Below, one piece after another: positions 16,514 through 25,110 of a stretch of DNA of 64,000 nucleotides (position 1 is the stretch's first letter; the number at the start of each line of letters is the position of its first letter). The notes under the pieces are model-generated. The model did not search any database, had not been told where the DNA came from, and saw nothing but the letters and a program-made list of their open reading frames with translations. Position numbers and translations under genes: made by a program. This DNA is from RGIG529 sp050950425 (GTDB lineage: Bacteria > Bacillota > Clostridia > Oscillospirales > Oscillospiraceae). The stretch is from the NCBI GenBank assembly GCA_050950425.1, contig JBMNHO010000002.1, forward strand, positions 1,619,602 to 1,683,601, in the 5' to 3' direction.

Positions 16514-18931
16514 TTGAAAATCAGAATTGCCCTTGCAGGGAATCCCAACAGCGGTAAAACAACCTTGTTCAATGCTTTGACGGGTGCAAATCAATTTGTT
16601 GGAAACTGGCCCGGCGTTACTGTCGAAAAAAAGGAAGGAAAGCTGAAAAAGCACAACGATGTAGAAATCATAGACTTGCCGGGTATTTATTCGTTGTCTC
16701 CCTATACGCTGGAAGAAGTGGTGGCGAGAAACTTTCTCATCAATGAAAGGCCGGACGCTATTTTAAATATTGTGGACGGAACCAACCTGGAGCGCAACCT
16801 GTATTTGACGACACAGCTGGTGGAGCTTGGTATCCCGGTGGTTGTGGCGATCAATATGATGGATGTGGTCAAGAAAAACGGCGACCTGATACGAACAGAG
16901 GAGTTGTCTCGTCAGCTGGGCTGCAAGGTGGTGGAGATTTCCGCGTTAAAAGGGCAGGGCATCTTGAAAGCGGCAGAAGAGACCGTTGCATCGGCAAAGC
17001 AAGCAAGCGTTATTCCGCAGCATGAATTCAGCGGCGCTGTGGAACATGCGCTGGCGCATATCGAAGAGGCCGTTCTGCACGACATGCCTGCCGAGCAGCA
17101 GCGTTGGTACGCCATTAAAATTTTTGAGCGTGACAAGCGGGTGTTGGATCAGCTTGAATTAAGCGAGGAAGAGCTGGATCATATCGAGTCGGATATCCAA
17201 GCTGCAGAAAAAGAAATGGATGATGATTCAGAAAGCATTATTACAAACGAGCGATATATTTACATAGCATCTGTTATGAAAGGGAGCTACAAGAAAAAGA
17301 ACGCCGGGAAACAGACGGTTTCCGATAAAATTGATAAGGTAGTAACGAACCGTATTTTGGCGCTTCCCATTTTTGCCATTGTCATGTTTATCGTCTATTT
17401 CGTATCCGTGACGACGGTTGGCACATGGGCCACCGACTGGGCAAACGAAGACTTATTCGGGGACGGATGGCATTTGTTCGCCATCGGCTCCGCCGGCTAT
17501 GAAGCGGCTGCGGAAGAATATGTCATTCCCGGCGCGCAGATTGAGGCGTTTGAAGCAAGTGCCGAAGAAGCGGGGCTGGAACCGGATGCCGCAACCGATC
17601 TTACGACCACAGCATACCTGTATGACGATGACGGAAACGTGGAGGAAGAGCTTTCCGTTACCTATGCCGATTATATGGCGGCCATGGAAATGGAAGAACC
17701 GGACCCGACTGCATACGGCATATGGGTTCCGGGCATTCCGGTCTTGGTGAAAGACGGATTGGAAGCGATCCATTGCGCAGACTGGCTGCAAAGCCTGATC
17801 CTTGACGGTATCATCGCGGGGGTTGGGGCGGTGCTTGGTTTTGTGCCGCAGATGCTTGTTTTGTTCCTGTTCCTGGCGTTCCTGGAAAGCTGCGGTTACA
17901 TGGCGCGCATTGCGTTTATCATGGATCGTGTTTTCCGAAAGTTTGGGTTGTCCGGTAAGTCCTTCATTCCCATCCTGATCGGTACAGGCTGCGGCATCCC
18001 GGGGATCATGGCTTCTCGTACCATTGAAAATGAACGGGATCGCAGGATGACCATTATCACCACTACGTTTATCCCATGCGGGGCAAAGCTTCCCATTATC
18101 GCGTTGATCTCCGGCGCGTTGTTTGGCGGTACATGGTGGGTTGCACCCAGTGCATATTTTCTTGGTATTCTTGCCATCATAGCATCGGGTATCATGCTGA
18201 AAAAGACCAAAATGTTCTCTGGAGATCCAGCGCCGTTTATTATGGAGCTCCCGGCATATCACTGGCCCACCATTGGGAATCTTCTGCGCTCCATGTGGGA
18301 GAGGTCATGGTCCTTCATCAAGAAGGCAGGGACGATTATTTTGCTGTCTGCCATCATTCTCTGGTTCCTGCAAAGCTTTGGCTTTGAAAACGGCCTGTTT
18401 GGCATGGTAGAGGACTTGAACAACTCTATTTTGGCCACCATCGGAAACGCCATTGCCTGGTTGTTCATCCCCCTGGGCTGGGGCCACTGGCAGGGTGCGG
18501 TTGCCACTATCACGGGGCTGATTGCAAAAGAAAATGTGGTGGGTACGTTCGGTGTCCTGTTTGGCGGATTTGAAGAAGTGGCCGAAAACGGCTGGCAAGT
18601 TTGGGCAAACATGCGAGCGGTGTTTACCCCCCTGGCGGCGTATTCCTTCCTTGCGTTTAACCTGCTGTGTGCGCCTTGCTTTGCAGCCATTGGCGCCATC
18701 CGCCGAGAGATGAACAGCGCCAAGTGGACTTGGTTTGCCATTGCATATCAGAGCATTTTCGCTTACGCGGTTGCGTTCATGATCTATCAATTTGGCATGT
18801 TGTTCCTGGGAGCCGGCAGTGTGCTTGGATTGATTTTTGCTGTGGCGGTTTTGGCTGTCATCCTGTTTTTCCTGTTCCGCCCTTCCCGGGACAAAGGTCC
18901 GCGTAAAGGTATGGCCCAGGCGTCGCTATAA
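16514..18931 (+). CDS. feoB: Ferrous iron transporter B
   Basis: The 805-residue protein is a complete FeoB. It has an N-terminal G domain with G1 GNPNSGKT (9-16), G3 DLPG (54-57) and G4 NMMD (114-117), a helical GDI-like region to about 275, and a membrane domain with two Gate repeats. Between the first transmembrane helix (about 280-300) and the Gate core is an acidic extracytoplasmic insertion of about 100 residues (roughly 310-415), longer than in E. coli FeoB. The start is TTG 16514; AAAGGATG lies about 10 bases upstream. It imports Fe(II) under low-oxygen conditions. Confidence 0.96.
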   Translation: MKIRIALAGNPNSGKTTLFNALTGANQFVGNWPGVTVEKKEGKLKKHNDVEIIDLPGIYSLSPYTLEEVVARNFLINERPDAILNIVDGTNLERNLYLTTQLVELGIPVVVAINMMDVVKKNGDLIRTEELSRQLGCKVVEISALKGQGILKAAEETVASAKQASVIPQHEFSGAVEHALAHIEEAVLHDMPAEQQRWYAIKIFERDKRVLDQLELSEEELDHIESDIQAAEKEMDDDSESIITNERYIYIASVMKGSYKKKNAGKQTVSDKIDKVVTNRILALPIFAIVMFIVYFVSVTTVGTWATDWANEDLFGDGWHLFAIGSAGYEAAAEEYVIPGAQIEAFEASAEEAGLEPDAATDLTTTAYLYDDDGNVEEELSVTYADYMAAMEMEEPDPTAYGIWVPGIPVLVKDGLEAIHCADWLQSLILDGIIAGVGAVLGFVPQMLVLFLFLAFLESCGYMARIAFIMDRVFRKFGLSGKSFIPILIGTGCGIPGIMASRTIENERDRRMTIITTTFIPCGAKLPIIALISGALFGGTWWVAPSAYFLGILAIIASGIMLKKTKMFSGDPAPFIMELPAYHWPTIGNLLRSMWERSWSFIKKAGTIILLSAIILWFLQSFGFENGLFGMVEDLNNSILATIGNAIAWLFIPLGWGHWQGAVATITGLIAKENVVGTFGVLFGGFEEVAENGWQVWANMRAVFTPLAAYSFLAFNLLCAPCFAAIGAIRREMNSAKWTWFAIAYQSIFAYAVAFMIYQFGMLFLGAGSVLGLIFAVAVLAVILFFLFRPSRDKGPRKGMAQASL

Positions 18932-18946
18932 GAGAAGGAGGTCCAT

Positions 18947-19132
18947 ATGGTCGCTTTTTTACAAGCAAACATTGGTACAATTCTAGTTGCCGTGTTGGTG
19001 GCGGTGATTGTCGTGAGCATCATCGTGTCCATACATAAAAGAAAAAAAAGGGGCGTTTCCTCCTGTGGTTGCGGGTGCAGCCACTGTGACGCGCGAGACA
19101 GCTGCCATGCGGCACAAGACCACGAAAAATAA
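18947..19132 (+). CDS. FeoB-associated Cys-rich membrane protein
   Basis: The 61-residue protein has one N-terminal transmembrane helix (about 8-29), a basic stretch and a cysteine-rich tail (SCGCGCSHCDARDSCH). It matches the FeoB-associated family found immediately after feoB in Firmicutes, here only 15 bases downstream with a GAAGGAGG site. The tail probably binds metal or helps FeoB; its exact role is not established. Confidence 0.9.
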   Translation: MVAFLQANIGTILVAVLVAVIVVSIIVSIHKRKKRGVSSCGCGCSHCDARDSCHAAQDHEK

Positions 19133-19174
19133 ATACCCCCTCCGTTCCGAAGGGGAATTGTCTTGACCTGAAAG

Positions 19175-19206
19175 GGCTGGAATGCGAGATGTCTCGCATT
19201 CCAGCC
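19175..19206. terminator. Perfect 15-bp hairpin after the feo genes
   Basis: GGCTGGAATGCGAGA and its complement flank TG. It lies 42 bases after the Cys-rich gene. No strong T-run follows, so it may be a weak terminator or a processing/stability hairpin in the feo transcript. Confidence 0.5.
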
Positions 19207-19253
19207 GGTGATTTAAGCTGAAGCAAAGGGTGAAACCATCGCCCTTTTAAAAA

Positions 19254-19285
19254 CTCCCATGGTTAGCCTAGACTAACCATGGGAG
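19254..19285. promoter_or_regulatory. Second DtxR-type operator within a 32-bp palindrome
   Basis: GTTAG-N6-CTAAC at 19262-19277 repeats the feo operator arms at identical spacing. The symmetry extends outward to CTCCCATG/CATGGGAG. It lies 25 bases upstream of the DUF2325 gene. It could act as DNA (repressor site) or as an RNA hairpin. I see no convincing promoter hexamers around it. Confidence 0.6.
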
Positions 19286-19309
19286 AGATAGGAACAGAAA
19301 GGAACGTGT

Positions 19310-19606
19310 ATGAGTGTTGTCATCGTAGGCGGAAATGAAAAAATGGCATGTCAATATGCGGATATCTGCGAACATTACGGTTGCAAAGCAAAGATATTTA
19401 CAAAAGAAAACGGGTCTCTGAAAAAGAAAATGGGCTATCCGGATCTTTTGATTTTATTTACCAATACTGTTTCACACAAAATGGTGATTAGCGCATCTCA
19501 GGTTGCAAAGCGAAATCGCATTCCTGTTGAAAGAGTCCATCAAAGCAGTGCAACAGCGCTGCACACTGTTTTATCGAAGCAGTGTGTGGCGTGTGCCAGG
19601 GTCTGA
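19310..19606 (+). CDS. DUF2325 domain protein
   Basis: The 98-residue protein opens with MSVVIVGGNE, then a YADICEHYGCKAKIFTKE stretch and the LLILFTNTVSHKMV segment typical of DUF2325. The fold is predicted Rossmann-like and the function is unknown. Cysteines at about 19 and 25 and two near the C-terminus (CVACARV) could bind metal. It is 24 bases upstream of a DUF3793 gene; the pair sits directly downstream of an iron-box-like palindrome and the feo operon, so an iron-related role is plausible. Confidence 0.8.
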   Translation: MSVVIVGGNEKMACQYADICEHYGCKAKIFTKENGSLKKKMGYPDLLILFTNTVSHKMVISASQVAKRNRIPVERVHQSSATALHTVLSKQCVACARV

Positions 19607-19630
19607 AACACCAGAAAGGGGAGGATTTAT

Positions 19631-20182
19631 TTGTTAGAAGCCTATTTGATCAAGCATTGTGCCCCGACGCTTGCTTCTTTGAAAACGGCGGGATTATTCC
19701 GAATCTCCTTTTCTTCGGAAGAGGATTTGCTGGAGCAATTTGCGCAATGGAACGATGTGCTGGGGAAAAAGGGCGTATCGCTGCGCTTGTTTCAGAAGCA
19801 GGAGGAGACAGCGCTGATCTATGTTTACCGCAAATCAAAGCTGGAGGCGGATCTGCGCGCACCTGGCATGGCACGGTTTTTAAGACGATATGGATACGTG
19901 CAGACGGACATTGGATATGCACTGTCCAGACTGGGGATGCGGCTGCAGACGAAAGAAGAGTTTCCCCATGAGATAGGAGCCTTTTTGGGGTATCCCCTGG
20001 GAGATGTCATAGGATTTATCAGGAACAAGGGACAGAACAGCAAGCACACGGGAGATTGGAAGGTATATTGCAACCAAGGAGAAGCCTTGCGGCTTTTTCG
20101 GAGATTCAAGAAGTGCAAAGATGTATATAAAGCACTTTGGAAACAAGGGAGAAGCATTTTGCAGCTTACCGTGGCGGCATAA
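19631..20182 (+). CDS. DUF3793 family protein
   Basis: The 183-residue soluble protein matches the clostridial DUF3793 family. The hallmark is FPHEIGAFLGYPLGDVIGFI near residues 116-135, then GDWKVYCNQGEALRLF and a KCKDVY motif. The start is TTG 19631 with GGGGAGG upstream. The family commonly lies near feo and DUF2325 genes in Clostridia, as it does here. The biochemical role is unknown; a link to iron-dependent physiology is an inference from position. Confidence 0.82.
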   Translation: MLEAYLIKHCAPTLASLKTAGLFRISFSSEEDLLEQFAQWNDVLGKKGVSLRLFQKQEETALIYVYRKSKLEADLRAPGMARFLRRYGYVQTDIGYALSRLGMRLQTKEEFPHEIGAFLGYPLGDVIGFIRNKGQNSKHTGDWKVYCNQGEALRLFRRFKKCKDVYKALWKQGRSILQLTVAA

Positions 20183-20339
20183 ACACAGGCCTATCCGTCA
20201 GAAACAACATGTATAAACTTATGGAATGTGATCAGCGGGGCTGCTGTGTGTAAATTCGGCTGTGGCGAATGCTTTTTTAGCCGCCATTCATTTTTTGAAA
20301 CATTTGACCGGCGGCCAAAAAGAAGCTGCGTGCTGATAA

Positions 20340-20377
20340 AAATGCGTCAATCAACCGATCGGTTGATTGACGCATTT
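20340..20377. repeat. Perfect 38-bp palindrome between convergent genes
   Basis: The two 19-base halves meet at CGATCG with no loop and are symmetric throughout. The flanks are A-rich on the left and CATTTT on the right, so it could terminate both convergent transcripts. Its core TCAACCGATCGGTTGA also looks like a TetR-type operator. The rest of the gap (20183-20406) shows nothing else. Confidence 0.6.
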
Positions 20378-20406
20378 CATTTTAAGCGATCATCATTTTA
20401 CTTCAC

Positions 20407-20901
20407 TTACCCCACTTTACGCCCACACACGCTGCAAAAGTTTTGCTCTTTTGTTAGTTGTTTGCCGCAATTGGGACAAAACTGATGTTCCGACACGGAA
20501 GAGGAAGGAGCGGAAGCGTCGGCCGCCAACCGCGCCCCGCATTTGGGGCAGAAGTTTACAGCCGCGCCCGCGGGACTGCCGCAGACGGGGCAGGGGCGGA
20601 CAGAATCGTCAACAGAGTCGGAAACGTCTTGTTTGATTTTTAATAGTTCTGTTTCATGGATTAGGATGGTGTCTTGACATGCCGTGATTTGGGAACAAAT
20701 ATTCAAGGAGGTTTCGTCGAACGAATCGCCGGTTTCAAAACGCGTCCAAATATGCTCCCCCAGCTGCATCTTCAGGTCGGAAATCTTTTGATATTCTTTG
20801 TTTATTTTTGCGTTGATTCGATTGACTTCCAGAATGTGGCTTGTCTTATCTGTCACATGTCTGGCGATAGAACTAATTTTCTCAAAAAAAGCGGATGCCA
20901 T
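20407..20901 (-). CDS. Coiled-coil protein with two C-terminal zinc ribbons
   Basis: The 164-residue protein begins with a helical, probably coiled-coil, part (about 1-95) with heptad-like runs, followed by two CxxC-N-CxxC zinc ribbons: CPVCG...FCPKCG (about 104-123) and CPNCG...FCSVCG (about 143-162). AGGAGG lies 7 bases before the ATG at 20901. Proteins of this build are common in Clostridia next to zinc-ribbon membrane proteins, as here. The function is unknown; it may be an adaptor. Confidence 0.75.
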   Translation of the reverse strand: MASAFFEKISSIARHVTDKTSHILEVNRINAKINKEYQKISDLKMQLGEHIWTRFETGDSFDETSLNICSQITACQDTILIHETELLKIKQDVSDSVDDSVRPCPVCGSPAGAAVNFCPKCGARLAADASAPSSSVSEHQFCPNCGKQLTKEQNFCSVCGRKVG

Positions 20902-21052
20902 CTTTTGCCTCCTAAAAAATCGAAACTCAATCTGGCTGACCATTTCTAAGAAGAGCCGGTTGAACACAACCTCCACATTAACCCTTTTGTTTTAAATGGG
21001 AGCAGAAAAAGAGCAAGTTCTTATTTGCAAATCGGTTCAAAAAGGGAAAGCA

Positions 21053-21610
21053 TTAGGAAATCAACTTGAATTGGCCAATCAAAGGGAGGGGTTTTGTTTT
21101 CCCATTGACGGCGTTTAGCATACCGTAGATCACAAGAAGCGCAATGGCAGCGACCACAGCAAGGGTTATGATGACAGACAGGAAGACTCCAAACCCATTG
21201 AGGGTGCGGATGCCGGTGGGGATACCGTAATATACCAGTTCCTTGTGAAAGATAAGGCCGATGACCAAGTGAAGCAGCCAGGAAGCGAACCCCAAGATAG
21301 CAGATGCGATGAGAAGGAGCAGCCCCTGATTGGCATGGTATCTTCCGTATTTGGAGTTTGGCGTGGCCACCAAGGGGAGAAAGAACAAAATCCCCAAATA
21401 GGCGAGGGTCGCATAGATTTTGCTGTTTTCAATGTCCTCCGGAGAATACGCTCCGTGAGAAGGTGCGTCATGAGAGTCAGGGGTGGGGCGGGGGATGGTT
21501 TGCTGCGCTGTTTGCTGGCCATGATCAGAACCTTCATTTCTGTTGCCGCAAGAGTTGCAAAAGTTTGCACCTTCCTCTATGTATGCTCCGCAGTTTCCGC
21601 AATATGGCAT
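21053..21610 (-). CDS. Zinc-ribbon protein with DUF4870-like membrane domain
   Basis: The 185-residue protein starts with one zinc ribbon (CGNCG...FCNSCG, residues 4-22), then a polar linker and a membrane part with four hydrophobic segments (about 65-180). The segment YLGILFFLPLVA...SKYGRYHANQGLLLL is typical of DUF4870/Tic20-like proteins. GGAGG lies upstream of the ATG. It lies 151 bases from the other zinc-ribbon gene on the same strand. The function is unknown. Confidence 0.75.
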   Translation of the reverse strand: MPYCGNCGAYIEEGANFCNSCGNRNEGSDHGQQTAQQTIPRPTPDSHDAPSHGAYSPEDIENSKIYATLAYLGILFFLPLVATPNSKYGRYHANQGLLLLIASAILGFASWLLHLVIGLIFHKELVYYGIPTGIRTLNGFGVFLSVIITLAVVAAIALLVIYGMLNAVNGKTKPLPLIGQFKLIS

Positions 21611-21744
21611 AGTACAACCTCCTTATGATAATGATTTGGGGGGCAATCAGCAGGTAAAACACAATCTTAAAGATAATGTTCCTCTTTCTGATTCTATGGT
21701 AGCAGACTCCAGATGCAAATGCAAGAAATTTCTCCCATGACACG

Positions 21745-21781
21745 AAAGAACCGCCGGCGAACATTCGCCAGCGGTTCTTTT
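21745..21781. terminator. Bidirectional terminator after the LtaS-like gene
   Basis: AAAGAACCGC pairs with GCGGTTCTTT, with an inner GGCGAA/TTCGCC stem and A/T tails on both sides. It lies 17 bases past the stop of the minus-strand LtaS-like gene. Confidence 0.8.
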
Positions 21782-21797
21782 CAGCGGTTAAGAACGG

Positions 21798-23777
21798 TTA
21801 GGAAGCAAGGACAGCTTTATAGTAGTTATTCTCCAGTATTTTCTTAGAGTAATCAAACTTGTTGTTGACCACTTTCATAACAGATCGAGCATAATCATCT
21901 TCGACCGTGACGCCATCGTTGGGGGTAAACGTGCCTGTTGTGCTGTCGTACCGCCCGTAGTCCGTGATCCAGCTTCGGTTGGAGAACACGATCAGGCGTG
22001 GCGAGTTAGATAAAATATCGGTTCCCATGAGCAGGCGGGAGTCAAACTCAAGGCCCATCAGGTTGGACACCGTAGGCAGGATATCCAAAGAGGAACAAGG
22101 CTTATCAACGGCAATGGGCCGCTCCATATCGCCAGACCACATAATGAGGGTTGTTTTATAAAGCTCAAAGTTTCGCTCCACCGTGTGGCCTGCAATTTCG
22201 TTGATGGCATCCAGCCCTTCCCATTCCAATCCATAAGGATAATGGTCACCGGACAGAACAATGGCGGTATTTTCCAAGATCCCCTTTTCTTCCAGGGCAT
22301 CCAGAAGTGCCTGCACAGCCCGATCCAACTCAATATTGCAGGCCAGATATGCTTGCACCGATTCGCTGTATGGAAGGTCTTTTACCAAGTCCTGATTTTT
22401 CTTCGCCATGGCATTTCCGGTAAACGTATACAAAAGATGCCCGCTGACTGTCATATAATACACATGGAATGGCTGGCTGTCAATGAACTCGGGTAAGGTA
22501 ACGTCGACCATCTCCAGGTCGGACTCCGGCCATGTTTTCTTCACGTCCAGCCCGTTGCCGACCCCCTTATATGTGTATCCCATATTGGGATGGGATTTGT
22601 CACGTCCATAAAATGTATATGTGTGATTGTGGTAGGCAAGTGTTTTATAGCCCAGGGCGGAAAGTTGGTTGCCCGTAGCAAATGGCATTCGATTGTCTGC
22701 GGACTTGGCAAAGCTGCGAATGCCGGATTTCGGGATCAGGCTGGTTAGTGTCGTATATTCGCCGTCCGATGTGGAGACACCCCAAACGGGATTGTAAAAG
22801 TTGTTGCACACAAAGCCTTCACGAGACAGTTTATACAGCGTGGGGGTTAATTCTTTGTCGACAGCGTAGGAAGAGAACCCTTCCCCGCAGATCCAGATCA
22901 GGTTTTTGCCTTTCCAAGCACCGGTATACTCGTTTTTCATGCTGGGAGCCACACTGCTAAAGTATTCATGCATATCTTTGATGGTTGCATTGCTTGTATT
23001 GGCAATGAGAGCGTCAAAATCAATGTCCATGACGTTTGGTTCATATATAACAGGTGCTGTTGATACAGTTGGATCCGCGGAGACAACGGGAGAAACAAGA
23101 GGGTTAGACCCTGTTCCTGTATCCATGCCAAATATTAAGTGTGTTGCATCCAGGCGCACTGTGGTCAAAACTCCAAAATTTTGTACCAACAGGTCTGGAA
23201 TAAAAGATTCGGAATATAAATAGCGGATCGACAAAATGCCGCCGGTCGAAAACTGGGTGACGATCAAAGCCAACAGCTGTGTAACGACGATCACACCGGC
23301 AAACAGCAGCCCGACCAGGATAGGGGGGCGTTGGCGAGGGATGCTGCTTTTTCCAAACAAAATCCAAATGACCAAGGGGATGAGAAGCAAAATCAAAATG
23401 GGCAGGCTTTTTAAAACACCGGCCAGAGCTTCTCGCCAATATTGAGAGACCTCTCCCGTAGCGGTAAACGAATAGAGCACCATAAACGTTTTGAAAATGG
23501 TAAAATACACCGTTTGCCCGTAGAGAACAAACAAAGAAACAACCATAGAGACAATAGAAATTCTACGGTTGACTTTTGGGCTCCATAAGCTGCTGATGAA
23601 TGCGATAAAAAGACCGAAAGGAACGCAGAAAAGCAGGGTATAAAAAAATCCTTTTGTAAAAACAGTTCCAAAACAATATGCTTTCACGACCAATTCCATG
23701 TAGAAAATGGAAATGGGGAAAAAGAGGAGGAATGTAAGGGGACGCGCGAAAAACTGGGAAATACGTTTTCGTATCAA
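21798..23777 (-). CDS. LTA synthase family protein (sulfatase-fold phosphoglycerol transferase)
   Basis: The 659-residue protein has five transmembrane helices (within residues 12-175) and a large extracellular sulfatase-fold domain (about 285-630). The catalytic threonine is T336 in GVSTSDGEY, matching the GKTSD site of LtaS. E299 (CGEGFSSY), the DKSHPN segment near 425 and SGDHYP near 515 provide the Mn ligands. The enzyme should transfer glycerol-phosphate or a similar group to a cell-surface polymer or lipid. It is longer than Staphylococcus LtaS mainly by a variable segment at 215-280. A promoter lies at 23893-23921 and a terminator directly after the stop. Confidence 0.9.
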   Translation of the reverse strand: MIRKRISQFFARPLTFLLFFPISIFYMELVVKAYCFGTVFTKGFFYTLLFCVPFGLFIAFISSLWSPKVNRRISIVSMVVSLFVLYGQTVYFTIFKTFMVLYSFTATGEVSQYWREALAGVLKSLPILILLLIPLVIWILFGKSSIPRQRPPILVGLLFAGVIVVTQLLALIVTQFSTGGILSIRYLYSESFIPDLLVQNFGVLTTVRLDATHLIFGMDTGTGSNPLVSPVVSADPTVSTAPVIYEPNVMDIDFDALIANTSNATIKDMHEYFSSVAPSMKNEYTGAWKGKNLIWICGEGFSSYAVDKELTPTLYKLSREGFVCNNFYNPVWGVSTSDGEYTTLTSLIPKSGIRSFAKSADNRMPFATGNQLSALGYKTLAYHNHTYTFYGRDKSHPNMGYTYKGVGNGLDVKKTWPESDLEMVDVTLPEFIDSQPFHVYYMTVSGHLLYTFTGNAMAKKNQDLVKDLPYSESVQAYLACNIELDRAVQALLDALEEKGILENTAIVLSGDHYPYGLEWEGLDAINEIAGHTVERNFELYKTTLIMWSGDMERPIAVDKPCSSLDILPTVSNLMGLEFDSRLLMGTDILSNSPRLIVFSNRSWITDYGRYDSTTGTFTPNDGVTVEDDYARSVMKVVNNKFDYSKKILENNYYKAVLAS

Positions 23778-23892
23778 TCAGAACAACTCCTTCGTAGCAA
23801 CAATCAAACACGTTGTCTTAGTTTTGTGCGGCATGGACCTAAATTTTATCCTACAAACAGACCACATCTAAAAAAGTTCATAATCTTGCAAT

Positions 23893-23921
23893 ATTCTATA
23901 CCCAATCACAAATAATGTCAA
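23893..23921 (-). promoter_or_regulatory. Predicted promoter of the LtaS-like gene
   Basis: Reading the minus strand, TTGACA (23921-23916) and TAGAAT (23898-23893) are 17 bases apart, leaving a leader of about 110 bases. Confidence 0.65.
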
Positions 23922-24107
23922 TTTATTCTTTCAAAGAAAGAGAAAAGCATGGTGGTTTTCTGGTTTTCGTGCTATGCTGCATGAATGAAACGGCGGAAAA
24001 GCAGAACAAAGAAAGAAAACACCCACCTTTCGGTAGATACAAATGGGGATAAAAAATTGTTATGATACTTTAATAGACGATGTAAAATGCAAGGGGAGAT
24101 ACCGATT

Positions 24108-24659
24108 ATGAAAAGTAAGATGGCCGCAGGCTTGATCTGTTGTATATTCGTTTTGCTATGCGCGGGATGTGAGGCGGCTGAACTCAGCCCCGCCGAAAGC
24201 CCAAGCGAATCTTTCGCGGGCCAGGCAAGCCCGACACCCAGCGTCTTGCCGGATCCAAGCCCCGCACAATCTCCCTTGGGTTCGGATGCGCCGGTGATTG
24301 ACGTTTCGACCCAAACCCAGCAGGTGGTGGAAAACCACGAAACGACTTCCGCTTCCCTCAATGGCAATTGGCCGGATAATGAGTTTACAAGGCAGCTGCC
24401 CAAGTTGTCGGCTGGAACGGTTGCCATGTCGTTGACACAGAGCCGGTCTTTTGAGCTTTTGGCATCCAACCTTTCCTTGCGGGAAGCAAAGGAATATATT
24501 GATCGCACCATTGAAAAGGGCTTTGACAGAGAAGCAGAAATGAAAGACTACACCCACTCTGACATTGAGGCGTATACATACGATGCCAAAAATGAAGCGG
24601 GGTATCAGGTCTGCCTTTCCTATTCGGTGGGTTTGCTGAGCATTTCCGTGAAAAAATAA
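24108..24659 (+). CDS. Putative lipoprotein
   Basis: The 183-residue protein has a lipoprotein signal ending in LCAGC (C at about residue 21). A Pro/Ser/Glu-rich linker to about residue 60 precedes a folded C-terminal part (about 85-183) with no family I recognise. Start 24108 follows GGGGAG by 9 bases; the longer frame from 24087 would place that site inside the gene. It is a single-gene unit with a hairpin terminator downstream. It should be anchored on the outer face of the membrane. Confidence 0.75.
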   Translation: MKSKMAAGLICCIFVLLCAGCEAAELSPAESPSESFAGQASPTPSVLPDPSPAQSPLGSDAPVIDVSTQTQQVVENHETTSASLNGNWPDNEFTRQLPKLSAGTVAMSLTQSRSFELLASNLSLREAKEYIDRTIEKGFDREAEMKDYTHSDIEAYTYDAKNEAGYQVCLSYSVGLLSISVKK

Positions 24660-24680
24660 GACAAAAAAAGAGCAATGTGA

Positions 24681-24716
24681 TTAAAACCTGGCGCCAGGAT
24701 CGGTGCCAGGTTTTAA
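24681..24716 (+). terminator. Rho-independent terminator
   Basis: TTAAAACCTGGC and GCCAGGTTTTAA form a 12-bp stem followed by TCATGTTT, 21 bases after the lipoprotein stop. Confidence 0.75.
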
Positions 24717-24822
24717 TCATGTTTAAAATGGAAACAAGGAGTGGCAAAAAAGGACGGCGCACATAAAATAGCATAGGGAACTGGTTGTCAAGATTTCCCT
24801 CACGAGAAGGAGAGTGGATGAG

Positions 24823-25110
24823 ATGATTTGTAGTTGTATTTTAAAAAAATGCGCTCCCAACTGGAGTGCTTGCAGCAGCCGGTGTACTTGTAACTGCAGA
24901 TGCAATTGCAATACCCAGACAACGGCAGTGGTGCGGTTTCGCGGCCTTTGTAGCATCGACAGCGATTGGGAGCCTGTCATGAGACGGTTCAACATGAACC
25001 AAGGTCAGTCGAAGTGCTGCAGCCCGTGCGGTTGTTGCTGCAGATGTTGCTGTTCATGCTGCAATAGATGCTGCTGCGGTTGTGGCAAAAGCGGAGGATG
25101 CCGCAGCTAG
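24823..25110 (+). CDS. Extremely cysteine-rich small protein (candidate)
   Basis: The 95-residue open frame has 26 cysteines (27%). They form an N-terminal group with CxC repeats (CTCNCRCNC, about 21-29) and a C-terminal block with CC and CCC runs (about 64-88), separated by a cysteine-poor spacer with acidic and basic residues. AAGGAG lies 10 bases before ATG 24823. CxC spacing recalls metallothioneins and some peptide precursors, but I recognise no family. Caution: the TGC/TGT-rich DNA also gives alanine-rich readings in other frames. The adjacent plus frame has an in-frame stop near 24977 and continues past 25110, so the cysteine frame could instead be a shadow of a decayed gene. Confidence 0.5.
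   Translation: MICSCILKKCAPNWSACSSRCTCNCRCNCNTQTTAVVRFRGLCSIDSDWEPVMRRFNMNQGQSKCCSPCGCCCRCCCSCCNRCCCGCGKSGGCRS

Noticed and set aside
19254..19285. 32-bp palindrome as a plain terminator of the feo operon
   Set aside because: It lies only 25 bases before the next start, has no T-run, and its core equals the feo operator in arms and spacing. A regulatory site explains it better.
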